A DNA stretch of 64,000 nt from Micromonospora sp. C95. GTDB lineage: Bacteria; Actinomycetota; Actinomycetes; Mycobacteriales; Micromonosporaceae. Location of the stretch: positions 164,348 through 228,347 of the forward strand of contig NZ_JAGPXT010000009.1 in NCBI RefSeq assembly GCF_018070465.1, in the 5' to 3' direction. The translations under genes were made by a program, and so were the position numbers. The notes under the pieces were generated by a model. It was not told the origin of the DNA. It saw nothing but the letters and a program-made list of their open reading frames with translations, and ran no database searches. Below, piece by piece: positions 7,749 through 15,940 of this stretch; positions within the stretch are counted from its first letter, which is position 1; every line of letters begins with the position of its first letter.

Positions 7749-7766
7749 GGTAAGTTATGACTTACC
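7749..7766. promoter_or_regulatory. ArsR operator (perfect inverted repeat)
   Basis: GGTAAGT-TATG-ACTTACC is a perfect 7+4+7 inverted repeat immediately upstream of the ArsR start. A third GGTAAGT half-site lies inside the gene at 7732-7738. The palindrome and its location fit an autorepressor operator overlapping the promoter. Confidence 0.75.
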
Positions 7767-7810
7767 TAATGGGTTGTCAAGCACGACCCGCAGCGGTGCA
7801 CTCCGATTGG

Positions 7811-8680
7811 TCAGTCGCGGGGAAGCAGTCCCGGTGGGTACTCCATGCCGTCGTGGGTGCAGGCGGCAGCGGCGACCCGGGACGCGTACCCGGCCGCCTC
7901 AGCCCAGGTGGCGCCGCGCGACCGGGCCGCGATGATCCCCGCCGCGAAGGCGTCCCCGGCGCCGTTGGTGTCGATCACCGGGCCGGGCGGGACGGCCGCC
8001 GGAACGCGATGGACGTCCCGGCCCAGGTGCAGATCGGCACCGTCCGCGCCCCGGGTCACCAGCACCGGGCGCGGTGCCAGCGTGCCGGCCACGGCCGCCG
8101 CCCGGTCGCCGAGCGCCGCACCGCTGACCAGCACCAGCTCGGCGACGTCGGCGAAGGGGCGGTGGTAGGGGTTGTACCCGTCCCAGTCGTGCAGGTCGGT
8201 CGAGGTGCCCACCCCCTCGCCGAGCACGTCACCGAGGTCGGGCAGCAACCCCCGCACCCATCCCATGATCGACAGATGTACGTGCGTGGCGTCCTGGATC
8301 AGCTCCACCACCCGGGGTGCCGCGACGGGCGGTGGACCGTCCGAGTCCCGGGGGTCGTACAGCGACATCCGCCGCCCGCCGGGGTCGACCAGGTTCACCG
8401 ACCGTCGGGTACCCGCCGGATCGTCGGTCAGCACCGCGCGCACGCCGGTACGGGCCAGCGCGGCCCGCACGACGGCGCCGGCCGGGTCCGTACCGACCGT
8501 GTCGACCACCGTCACCCGCAGCCCGAGCGCGTGTGCGGCGAGGACCACCCCGGCGCCGGTGTTGCCGACCCGCAGCTCGATCGGGTCGACGGTGACCGAG
8601 TCGACCACCGGCAGCGGCAGCCGGGGCACCCGCACCCGCACGTCGACGCCGAGGCCGCCGATCACCAGGAGGTCGCACAC
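7811..8680 (-). CDS. PfkB-family carbohydrate kinase
   Basis: A 289-residue ribokinase-family kinase. The N-terminal VCDLLVIGGLGVDVRV begins the Rossmann-like fold, followed by RVGNTGAGVVLAAHALGL and the second-domain hinge. The C-terminal signature DTNGAGDAFAAG contains the catalytic Asp and anion hole (GAGD), and VLVTRGADGA precedes it. The GTG at 8680 is the only start consistent with the family's N-terminus. The sugar or nucleoside substrate is not evident. It is divergent from the SNF2 helicase, with 89 bp between the starts. Confidence 0.92.
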   Translation of the reverse strand: MCDLLVIGGLGVDVRVRVPRLPLPVVDSVTVDPIELRVGNTGAGVVLAAHALGLRVTVVDTVGTDPAGAVVRAALARTGVRAVLTDDPAGTRRSVNLVDPGGRRMSLYDPRDSDGPPPVAAPRVVELIQDATHVHLSIMGWVRGLLPDLGDVLGEGVGTSTDLHDWDGYNPYHRPFADVAELVLVSGAALGDRAAAVAGTLAPRPVLVTRGADGADLHLGRDVHRVPAAVPPGPVIDTNGAGDAFAAGIIAARSRGATWAEAAGYASRVAAAACTHDGMEYPPGLLPRD

Positions 8681-8769
8681 GGCGGCGACGCTAGCCGGTC
8701 GGCGCCGCCTATCCTTGCCCCGGGTCGCCGTCGGTGTAGCGCGGGCCCGTTTGGTCCGAGGGGGAGTGC

Positions 8770-11700
8770 GTGCTGGTCGTCCATGGGATGTGGCTGCCTG
8801 GCCGGGGTCTCGCGGTCTGGGCCGAGGACAGCACCCTGCCACCGGCGGCCCCGCGCCGCCCCGGCCGGGCACCACGGGCCCGCCCACACCCCTTCGCCGC
8901 CGGGCCCGCCTCGCTCGTCGCGCTGCTGGCCGACGCCGCCGAACCGGACGACCTCGGCATGGCGCTGCTGCGCCTGCCCACCCGCGCCGGCTCGCCGCTG
9001 GACTCGCCGGAGCTGGTCCGCACCGCCGCCGTGGCACCGGTCCGTGGTCCGGTCACCCTCGCCGGGTGGCAGGTCCCGGTGCTGGCGTACGCCCCGGACG
9101 CCGCGCTGTCGTTGCTGCGTACCGTCGAGAAGCTGGCCGCCGCACCCGGCGCGAGCCTGCGTCACCTGGCCGAGCTGGCCGACTTCGCCACCGACCTGGC
9201 CGCCCGCGGTCGGGTCCTGCCCAGCCTCGCCGACCCGTCCGTGCCCGCCGACCCGTCCGTGCCCGCCGACCCGTCCTTGCCGGCCGACGCGCCCTCGGCC
9301 GCCGACCCGTCCTTGCCGGCCGACGCGCCCTCGGCCGCCGAGGTCTCCGCCCGGGCGGTGTGGCGGCCGTTGCTTACCGGCACGGACGCCGCCTGGGCCC
9401 GGTCGCTGGCGCTGGCCCTGCCCCCCGCCGCCCGAGCCGTGGTCGAGGCGGACCTGCCCGCGTTGACGCCCGGCGGCCGGTCCGGGCCCAGCCGAGCGAC
9501 CCGACCGGGTGCCGACCATCGGCGAACGACGTCGACCGGCGGCCCCGCCGGCGACCTGGGCCGGCCGTCCGCGACGCGGAGGCCCGGCCTGTCCGCGACC
9601 TGGGTGTCCGGTGCGCCCGGCGGCCCGGTCGAGGTGCCCGGGCTGCTGGTCGCCGACGCGCTCGACGCGCTCACCGACGCGGCGGTGCGCGCCGCGCTGC
9701 CGCCGGTGACGCTGGCCCGGGGGGTGCGACCGAACGGTGCCGTGACCGCCTGGCTGGGCGCGTTGACCGGGCCGCGTCGCGGGTTCACCGCCGAGGCGGC
9801 GGCGCTGCGCACGCTCCGCTCCGAGCTGGACCAGTGGCAGCGGGACGCCGCCGGTGGCACGGTGCGGGCCAGCTTCCGGCTGGTCGAGCCGTCGGCCGAC
9901 GAGCTGACCGAAGCGGTGACGGTGGTGCCCGCCGACCCCGGCGCCGTCGTCGCCACCACCGGCCGGTGGCGGATCGAGTTCGGACTGCGCGCCACCGACG
10001 AGCCGGGCCTGCACGTCGACGCCGGACAGGTGTGGCGCGGCGACGGCGTGACCGTGGCCGGTGACCAGCCACCGGAGATCCTGCTGGCCGAACTCGGCCG
10101 GGCCAGCCGACTGTGGCCGGAACTGGACGCGGCCCTGCGTACCGCCCGGCCGGAGGCGCTGGAGCTGGACACCGAGGGCGCGCACCGATTCCTGCGCGAG
10201 GGCGCGCCGACGCTGCACGCCGCGGGCTTCACGGTGCTGCTGCCGTCCTGGTGGCGGCGGCCCGCCTCGCGGCTCGGCGCCCGGCTGCGGGCCCGCTCCC
10301 GCAGCGCACCCGGTGCGGTGACCGGCCCGGACGACCGGGTGGGACTGGACGCCCTGGTCGACTACCGCTGGGAGCTGGCTCTGGGCGACGAGCCGCTGAC
10401 CTCCGACGAGTTGACCCGGCTGGCGGAGCTGAAGACCCCGCTGGTGAGGCTGCGGGGGCGCTGGGTCGAACTGGACCCGAAGCGGCTTGCCGCCGGCCTG
10501 CGACTGCTGCGGTCCGCCGGCGAGCTGACCGTGGCCGACCTGCTGCGGCTCGGCCTGTCCGACGCCGAGCAACCGGACGCGTTGCCGGTGCTCGAAGTCA
10601 GCGCCGACGGGGCGCTCGGCGACCTGCTCGCCGGGGCCGTGGACCGCCGGCTCGCCCCGCTGGACGAGCCGCCGTCCTTTCAGGGCACGCTGCGGCCGTA
10701 CCAACGGCGGGGGTTGGCCTGGCTGGCGTTCCTCCAGTCGCTGGGGCTCGGTGGAGTGCTCGCCGACGACATGGGACTGGGCAAGACGGTGCAGCTGCTG
10801 GCGTTGTTGGCCGCCGATCCGCCGCAGGCCGGTCCGACCCTGCTGGTCTGTCCGATGTCGCTGGTCGGCAACTGGCAGCGGGAGGCCGCCCGGTTCACCC
10901 CGGACCTGCGCGTACACGTGCACCATGGCGCTCAGCGGGCTCGTGGCGCGGAGTTCACCGCCGCCGTGCATGCCGCGGACCTGGTGCTCACCACGTACTC
11001 GGTGGCTGCCCGGGACGCCGCGGAGCTGGCCGGCGTCGACTGGCACCGGGTGGTGGTGGACGAGGCCCAGGCCATCAAGAACGCCGCCACCCGGCAGGCC
11101 GAGGCGGTACGCGCGCTGCCCGCCCGGCACCGCATCGCGGTCACCGGTACGCCGGTGGAGAACCGGCTGGCGGACCTGTGGTCCATCATGCAGTTCGCCA
11201 ACCCGGGCCTGCTCGGCCCGGCGGCGACGTTCCGTAAACGGTTCGCCGAGCCGATCGAGCGGCACGGGGACGCCGAGACCGCCGAACGGCTCCGCCGGAT
11301 CACCGGCCCGTTCGTGCTGCGTCGGCTCAAGACCGACTCGTCGATCATCTCAGACCTGCCGGAGAAGCTGGAGATGGAGGTCTTCTGCAACCTCACCGCC
11401 GAGCAGGCGGCGCTCTACCGGGCGGTCGTCGACGACATGCTGGCCCGGATCGAGTCGAGTGACGGCATCGAGCGGCGCGGGCTGGTGCTGGCCACCATGA
11501 CCCGCCTCAAGCAGGTCTGCAACCATCCCGCACAGATGCTTCGCGACGGCTCGCCCCTGCCCGGCCGGTCGGGCAAACTGGCCCGGCTGGAGGAGATCCT
11601 CGACGAGGTCCTGGCGGCGGGGGAGAAGGCCCTGCTGTTCACCCAGTACGCGGAGTTCGGCGGGATGCTTCGCGGGCATCTGTCGGCGCGGTTCGGGCGG

Positions 11701-12108
11701 GAGGTGCTGTTCCTGCACGGCGGGGTCGGCAAGGCCGACCGGGACGCCATGGTGGCCCGCTTCCAGTCCGACGGCGGGCCGGCGCTGTTCGTCCTGTCGC
11801 TCAAGGCCGGCGGGACGGGGCTGACGCTGACCGCCGCGAACCACGTGGTGCACGTCGACCGGTGGTGGAATCCGGCGGTGGAGGACCAGGCCACCGACCG
11901 GGCGTTCCGGATCGGACAGCGGCGCCGGGTGCAGGTCCGCAAGTTCGTCTGCGCCGGCACCGTGGAGGAGAAGGTCGCCGCGCTGATCGCCGACAAGCGT
12001 GGCCTGGCCGCCTCGGTGGTCGGTACCGGTGAGCAGTGGGTCACCGAGCTGTCCACCGCCCAACTGCGTGAGTTGTTCGCCCTGGAGGCGGGGGCGGTGG
12101 CCGAGTGA
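8770..12108 (+). CDS. SNF2-family DNA/RNA helicase
   Basis: A 1112-residue SWI2/SNF2 ATPase. The N-terminal about 600 residues are the poorly conserved SNF2-associated region. The motor starts near residue 635 (LRPYQRRGLAWL), with Walker A in DDMGLGKTVQLL (about 668-679), motif II DEAQ in VVVDEAQAIKN (about 763), TGTPVENRL, then the second RecA lobe with LLFTQYAEF, LSLKAGGTGLTL and the arginine-finger block RAFRIGQRR. It translocates on duplex DNA. The start is GTG 8770. The stop overlaps the SWIM gene (GTGA), a common actinobacterial pair. An 18-bp tandem repeat is embedded near residues 155-190. Confidence 0.95.
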   Translation: MLVVHGMWLPGRGLAVWAEDSTLPPAAPRRPGRAPRARPHPFAAGPASLVALLADAAEPDDLGMALLRLPTRAGSPLDSPELVRTAAVAPVRGPVTLAGWQVPVLAYAPDAALSLLRTVEKLAAAPGASLRHLAELADFATDLAARGRVLPSLADPSVPADPSVPADPSLPADAPSAADPSLPADAPSAAEVSARAVWRPLLTGTDAAWARSLALALPPAARAVVEADLPALTPGGRSGPSRATRPGADHRRTTSTGGPAGDLGRPSATRRPGLSATWVSGAPGGPVEVPGLLVADALDALTDAAVRAALPPVTLARGVRPNGAVTAWLGALTGPRRGFTAEAAALRTLRSELDQWQRDAAGGTVRASFRLVEPSADELTEAVTVVPADPGAVVATTGRWRIEFGLRATDEPGLHVDAGQVWRGDGVTVAGDQPPEILLAELGRASRLWPELDAALRTARPEALELDTEGAHRFLREGAPTLHAAGFTVLLPSWWRRPASRLGARLRARSRSAPGAVTGPDDRVGLDALVDYRWELALGDEPLTSDELTRLAELKTPLVRLRGRWVELDPKRLAAGLRLLRSAGELTVADLLRLGLSDAEQPDALPVLEVSADGALGDLLAGAVDRRLAPLDEPPSFQGTLRPYQRRGLAWLAFLQSLGLGGVLADDMGLGKTVQLLALLAADPPQAGPTLLVCPMSLVGNWQREAARFTPDLRVHVHHGAQRARGAEFTAAVHAADLVLTTYSVAARDAAELAGVDWHRVVVDEAQAIKNAATRQAEAVRALPARHRIAVTGTPVENRLADLWSIMQFANPGLLGPAATFRKRFAEPIERHGDAETAERLRRITGPFVLRRLKTDSSIISDLPEKLEMEVFCNLTAEQAALYRAVVDDMLARIESSDGIERRGLVLATMTRLKQVCNHPAQMLRDGSPLPGRSGKLARLEEILDEVLAAGEKALLFTQYAEFGGMLRGHLSARFGREVLFLHGGVGKADRDAMVARFQSDGGPALFVLSLKAGGTGLTLTAANHVVHVDRWWNPAVEDQATDRAFRIGQRRRVQVRKFVCAGTVEEKVAALIADKRGLAASVVGTGEQWVTELSTAQLRELFALEAGAVAE
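9232..9339 (+). repeat. 18-bp tandem repeat inside the SNF2 gene
   Basis: Six contiguous 18-bp units encode DPSVPA, DPSVPA, DPSLPA, DAPSAA, DPSLPA, DAPSAA. The last four are two copies of a 36-bp double unit. The repeat is in frame and lies in the non-catalytic N-terminal region, probably as a flexible linker that can change length by slippage. Confidence 0.85.
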
Positions 12109-13205
12109 GCGCCGACAGGTTCGCCGACTACGGCCCGCCGCGCCGGGTCGACGGTGGCCTGCGGGCGCGCAGCACCCGGGGCGCGATCGGGGTCTCCTGG
12201 TGGTCCCGCCGGTTCCTGGAGGTGCTGGAGTCGTTCGCGCTCGGCACCCGGCTCACCCGGGGCCGGTCGTACGCCCGGGCCGGCCAGGTGCTGCGCCTCG
12301 ACGTCGCGCCGGGCGTGGTGACCGCAATGGTGCAGGGCTCGCGAGCCAAGCCGTACCGGGTGAGCGTCGCACTGCCGCCCTTTCCGGCTCGGCTGTGGGC
12401 CCGGATCGAGCAGGAACTCGCGGCCCAGGCGTTCTTCAGCGCCCGGCTGCTCGCCGGCGACCTGCCGGCCGAACTGGAGGAGCTGTTCGACGCGGCCGAG
12501 GCACCGCTGTTCCCGGCGGCGGTCGACGAGCTGGACCAGCGGTGCTCGTGCCCCGACGTCGCGGTGCCCTGCAAACACCTCGCCGCCACCTTCTACCTGC
12601 TCGCCGAGGCGTTCGACGCGGACCCGTTCACCCTGCTGCACTGGCGCGGTCGCAGCCGGACGGACCTGCTCACCCGGCTACGTCAACTGCGCTCCGGCAC
12701 GTCGGGCGCCGACGCCTCGGCGGGCCGGCGGACCGGTGGCGGCGAGCCGGCGGTCCGAGCCGGCGCACCGGCAGCCGGTGTCGAGGCTCCGGCGCGGGAC
12801 GTCGCGGCGCCGCCGGAGCCGACTCGTCGACGTGGCCGCTCCCGCACCCGGGACACCGCGCCGACCGGCACCGACCAGGATGCCGACGGCGGGTGGCCCG
12901 GTCAGCCCGGGGCGGACGTACCCGCCGCCGGTGCCCTCCGGGCGCTGGCCGACCTGCCCGGCACGCCGCTCGCCGAGGCGGTGGACCGGTTCTGGCTGCC
13001 GCCCGTGCCACTGCCGGACCGTCCGCCCAGCCTGACCGCCCGTCCGGATCTGCTGTTGCGACAACTGGGCGCGCCCGCCCCGGCCATCGGTGGACCGGGA
13101 CTCGTCGAACGCCTGCGCCACGCCTACCGCCAGCTCGGCGACCAGGCCGATGTTCCGCCGTCCGGGTCACGCTCGGTCCCGGACCGAACGGCTTCCTCGC
13201 CATGA
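12105..13205 (+). CDS. SWIM zinc-finger protein
   Basis: A 366-residue protein with a SWIM zinc finger, RCSCPDVAVPCKHLAATFY (C-x-C-x7-C-x-H, about residues 144-162), preceded by a conserved N-terminal part (VSWWSRRFLEVLES, GRSYARAGQVL). SWIM domains bind DNA or proteins. The GTG start overlaps the helicase stop by four bases, so the two products are probably made together and may act as one complex. The C-terminal half (from about 200) is a low-complexity Pro/Ala/Arg linker plus a weakly conserved tail. Confidence 0.92.
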   Translation: MSADRFADYGPPRRVDGGLRARSTRGAIGVSWWSRRFLEVLESFALGTRLTRGRSYARAGQVLRLDVAPGVVTAMVQGSRAKPYRVSVALPPFPARLWARIEQELAAQAFFSARLLAGDLPAELEELFDAAEAPLFPAAVDELDQRCSCPDVAVPCKHLAATFYLLAEAFDADPFTLLHWRGRSRTDLLTRLRQLRSGTSGADASAGRRTGGGEPAVRAGAPAAGVEAPARDVAAPPEPTRRRGRSRTRDTAPTGTDQDADGGWPGQPGADVPAAGALRALADLPGTPLAEAVDRFWLPPVPLPDRPPSLTARPDLLLRQLGAPAPAIGGPGLVERLRHAYRQLGDQADVPPSGSRSVPDRTASSP

Positions 13206-13242
13206 GGTCACCCCGATCCTGGACGGCACGCGGCCCTGACAC

Positions 13243-13500
13243 TCACAGCCAACGTTGGCGGAACCGCCACATCAGCGCCGCGTTCGTCAACAGCACCACC
13301 GCGAAGATCGCCCCGGCAAGCCGGCCGGCGAGTACGGTGGTCGCCGGCAGCGCCGCCCAGAGCACGACGGTCAACAACAGCAGCCAGCGGCCGTGCCGAC
13401 CCCGGGCCCGATTGTCGAGCCGGGCGAAGAACGCCGGATCGCTCTCCCGCAGGTGGCGGGTGATCTGCTCGAATCTGCGTTGGTCCTCTTTGCTGAGCAT
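13243..13500 (-). CDS. DUF3040 small membrane protein
   Basis: An 85-residue protein starting MLSKEDQRRFEQITRHLRES, the signature of actinobacterial DUF3040, followed by two hydrophobic segments (about 44-62 and 64-80). The ATG at 13500 is preferred over the GTG at 13515, because AGGGGAAGG lies between them as a ribosome binding site. Its function is unknown. It is convergent with the SWIM gene (37 bp between ends). Confidence 0.92.
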   Translation of the reverse strand: MLSKEDQRRFEQITRHLRESDPAFFARLDNRARGRHGRWLLLLTVVLWAALPATTVLAGRLAGAIFAVVLLTNAALMWRFRQRWL

Positions 13501-13977
13501 GTGCCTTCCCCTCACGCGTTCAGCAACGGTGCGGCGGAATACCCGCTGCGGAGCGGGCTCACGCGCTGTTGCTGTTGCTACTTTGGTGACCGACGACCCA
13601 CCCGCGTGGCCGGTCGACAGCTGAGCGGCCCCTTATCCGCGTCTTAAATTTCACCGGTGTGACGGCCCGGCACGGCGACGGCACCGGGGACGGAAATGTC
13701 GCCCGCGCGGCGGCGGCGGCCGGCAAAGGGCCTGCTTGTGACGTGCGTACCCGATCGGCCGGTAACCGCCCGACGTCGGCCTCCGATGGGCGCCGCGTTG
13801 ACTGCCCCCGATCTGCCGGCCTTGTCGCCGGTGCCGACCGGTGACTACCTTCCCGGGGCAAACCCTCAGGCATCAGTCGTCGCATCTCGGGAGACCGGTC
13901 ACGTCCCGGGTCGACGCTCCCGGCAGGAATCGGAAACGGTGCATGGCCGATCAGCTCGACGAGTGCGGCGGCGGCGC
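13501..13977. other. Divergent leader region with possible structured RNA
   Basis: These 477 bp separate DUF3040 (minus) from the ferric reductase operon (plus). The first part holds a direct TGTTGCTGTTGCTACT stretch and an AT-richer TCTTAAATTTCACC patch that may be promoter. From about 13842 to 13940 the sequence looks like a structured leader: GGGGCAAACCCTCAGGC, then CGGGAG...CTCCCG pairing across 13888-13922 with an inner CCCGGG. It has fragments reminiscent of known aptamers (GCAAACC as in c-di-GMP-I, CCCTCAGGCA as in glycine riboswitches), but neither full consensus is present. A 12-codon ORF follows. Confidence 0.4.
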
Positions 13978-13981
13978 GTGA
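13943..13981 (+). CDS. Putative 12-residue leader peptide (uORF)
   Basis: ATG 13943 opens MADQLDECGGGA and closes with TGA at 13979-13981. That stop overlaps the GTG start of the ferric reductase (13978) as GTGA, the coupling seen between real genes elsewhere in this window. AGGAAT-CGGAAA lies upstream as a weak ribosome binding site. The peptide has a single Cys. It may serve only to couple translation of the reductase to leader folding. There is no homology evidence, so confidence is modest. Confidence 0.4.
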   Translation: MADQLDECGGGA

Positions 13982-15381
13982 CGACCTACCCCCGCCCGTA
14001 CGCCGATCCCCGGTCGACCGGGCCGGGGCCGACTGCGTCGGCGTCACCGCCGGCCGTGCCACGGCGTGGCGCCGGTGGCCGGCGGCTGCTGATCGTGCTG
14101 TTCCTGGGTGGTCTGGTAGCCAGCGTGCTGCCGTGGTGGCGGGACACCCCGGCCGGTTCGTTGACCGGTGCCACCGCGATGACCACCGCCGCCGGGCAGA
14201 TCACCGGACTGGTCGCCGGCTACCTGCTGCTGGTCCAGATGCTGATGATGAGCCGCCTGCCGGTGCTGGAACGGTGGGCCGGCGGGGAGCGGATCGCCCG
14301 CTGGCATCGCGACGTCGCCGCCACGCTGCTGGTCGCGGTGCTCGCCCACACGGCCCTGATCCTGGTCGGCTACGCCGGGCTGGAGGGTCGCTCGCTGCTC
14401 GGCCAGGCCGGCGTGATGTTCCGCGAGTACCAGGACATGGCCGCCGCGTTCGCCGCCGCCGGCCTGCTGGTGCTGGTCGGGTTGGCCAGCGTGCGGGCGG
14501 TACGCCGGGTGCTGCCGTACGAGCTGTGGCACGCCACCCACCTGGCCGCGTACGCCGTGCTGCTGCTCGGCTTCGCCCACCAGTTCAGCAACGGCAGCCA
14601 GCTGTTCCGGCCCGGCCCGGCGCGTACCGGATGGATCGCCCTGTACGTGCTGGTGGTCGCCGCGTGGCTGTGGGGTCGGGTGATCGTCCCGCTGCGGTTC
14701 AACCTGCGGCACCGGCTACGGGTCGGTGACGTGGTCCCGGAAAGCCCCGACGCCGTCTCGCTCTATCTGACCGGGGTTGGTCTCGACCGGCTGGAGCTGC
14801 TGGGCGGGCAGTTCTTCCGCTGGCGTTTCCTGACCCGGGGCTGCTGGTGGCAGTCGCACCCGTTCTCGGTCTCCGCCGCCGCCAACGACCGCTGGCTGCG
14901 CCTGACCGTGCGGGTGGTCGGTCGGCACACCCAGGACCTGCGCAACCTCGACCCGGGCGTGCGTGTCTGGGCGGTCGGCCCGTCGGGCACCTGCACGGCG
15001 GCCCACCGAACCCGCGAGCGGGCCCTGCTGATCGCCGCCGGCAGCGGCATCACCCCGCTGCGGGCGATGCTTGAGGAACTGCCGCCGGGCGCCGCACTGA
15101 TCTACCGGGCCCGTACCCCTGCCGACCTGCTGTTGCGGGAGGAACTGGACTGGCTGACCCGCAACCGCGGCCTGCGGGTCTGGTACGTCGTCGGCTCCCG
15201 CGACGACCCGGGCCCACGGCAGGTGACGACCCCGGACGGACTGCGCCGGCTGGTGCCGGACGTGGCCCGTCGCGACGTCTACCTGTGCGGACCACCCGGC
15301 CTGGTCGAGCAGTATCGCCGGGTGCTCCGGCAGGCCGGCGTCCGCCGCCGCCAGATCCATCTCGCCACCTTCGAACTCTGA
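13978..15381 (+). CDS. Ferric reductase-like transmembrane flavocytochrome
   Basis: A 467-residue membrane protein. An N-terminal ferric-reductase-like domain of about six helices carries the haem-ligand histidine pairs in RWHRDVAATLLVAVLAHTA and YELWHATHLAAYAV...FAHQF. The cytosolic half is a ferredoxin-NADP reductase module: HPFSVSAAANDRWL (FAD binding), LIAAGSGITPLRAML (NAD(P)H binding) and VYLCGPPGLVE at the end. It moves electrons from NAD(P)H through FAD and haem to the outer face. The start GTG 13978 is inferred from GTGA coupling with the small upstream ORF; longer in-frame extensions are low-complexity. It leads an operon with the FMN-binding protein and ApbE. Confidence 0.88.
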   Translation: MTTYPRPYADPRSTGPGPTASASPPAVPRRGAGGRRLLIVLFLGGLVASVLPWWRDTPAGSLTGATAMTTAAGQITGLVAGYLLLVQMLMMSRLPVLERWAGGERIARWHRDVAATLLVAVLAHTALILVGYAGLEGRSLLGQAGVMFREYQDMAAAFAAAGLLVLVGLASVRAVRRVLPYELWHATHLAAYAVLLLGFAHQFSNGSQLFRPGPARTGWIALYVLVVAAWLWGRVIVPLRFNLRHRLRVGDVVPESPDAVSLYLTGVGLDRLELLGGQFFRWRFLTRGCWWQSHPFSVSAAANDRWLRLTVRVVGRHTQDLRNLDPGVRVWAVGPSGTCTAAHRTRERALLIAAGSGITPLRAMLEELPPGAALIYRARTPADLLLREELDWLTRNRGLRVWYVVGSRDDPGPRQVTTPDGLRRLVPDVARRDVYLCGPPGLVEQYRRVLRQAGVRRRQIHLATFEL

Positions 15382-15394
15382 GAGGGTCCATCGC

Positions 15395-15940
15395 ATGCGT
15401 CGCGCGTTACTCGCGATCACCGGCCTGGCCGCCAGCACCACCGCGCTCGTGGTGTTCAAGGCCGCCCCGGGCACCGGTCACCTCGCCCAGGCGGTGCCTG
15501 CCCCGGCACCCACCGCCACCGAAAAGGCGGAACCGACACCCGGCAAGGGCGCGACGAAACCGAAGGCCAGCAGCTCGCCGAAGCCGACGCGCAGCGCCTC
15601 CGGGGCGAGCCGGTCCGGTTCCAGTGCTGCCCCGAAGACACCCGCCGCGCAACCCAGCCCCAGCACCGTCGTCGGGCCGGTGGTGCGCAACGAGTTCGGT
15701 GACGTGCAGGTCCGCATCACGGTGGTCGGCGACGAGATCGTCAACGCGGCGGCGCTGCGACTGCCGCGCGGGACGGCCCAGTCCGACCAGCGCAGCGACC
15801 AGGTCGACAGCCGGTACAGCGGGACGGTGGGCATGGTGGTGGAACGGCAGAGCGCCGACCTGGACACCGTCTCGGGCGCGACCGCGACAAGCGACGCCTA
15901 CCGGCGGTCGGTGCAGGCCGCGATCGATCAGGCCCGGTGA
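15395..15940 (+). CDS. Exported FMN-binding protein
   Basis: A 181-residue protein with an N-terminal export signal (MRRALLAITGLAASTTALVV), a Pro/Ala/Ser/Lys linker (about 30-95) and a C-terminal FMN_bind domain. The domain contains DTVSGATATS, the flavinylation motif in which a Ser/Thr (likely the Thr of SGAT) receives FMN covalently. The next gene, ApbE, is the enzyme that performs this transfer. It probably receives electrons from the upstream transmembrane reductase at the outer membrane face. It starts 13 bp after the reductase. Confidence 0.92.
   Translation: MRRALLAITGLAASTTALVVFKAAPGTGHLAQAVPAPAPTATEKAEPTPGKGATKPKASSSPKPTRSASGASRSGSSAAPKTPAAQPSPSTVVGPVVRNEFGDVQVRITVVGDEIVNAAALRLPRGTAQSDQRSDQVDSRYSGTVGMVVERQSADLDTVSGATATSDAYRRSVQAAIDQAR

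Noticed and set aside
8662..11265. 867-residue ORF antisense to the SNF2 helicase
   Set aside because: Low-complexity Arg/Gln/Gly composition and full overlap with conserved helicase motifs on the other strand.
13842..13940. Glycine or c-di-GMP-I riboswitch call
   Set aside because: Only short fragments resemble these (CCCTCAGGCA, GCAAACC). The rest of either consensus is missing, so it is kept as unassigned.
13559..14062. 167-residue minus-strand ORF in the leader of the ferric reductase
   Set aside because: Unusual composition (Arg/Pro/Ser), no ribosome binding site, and overlaps the reductase start.
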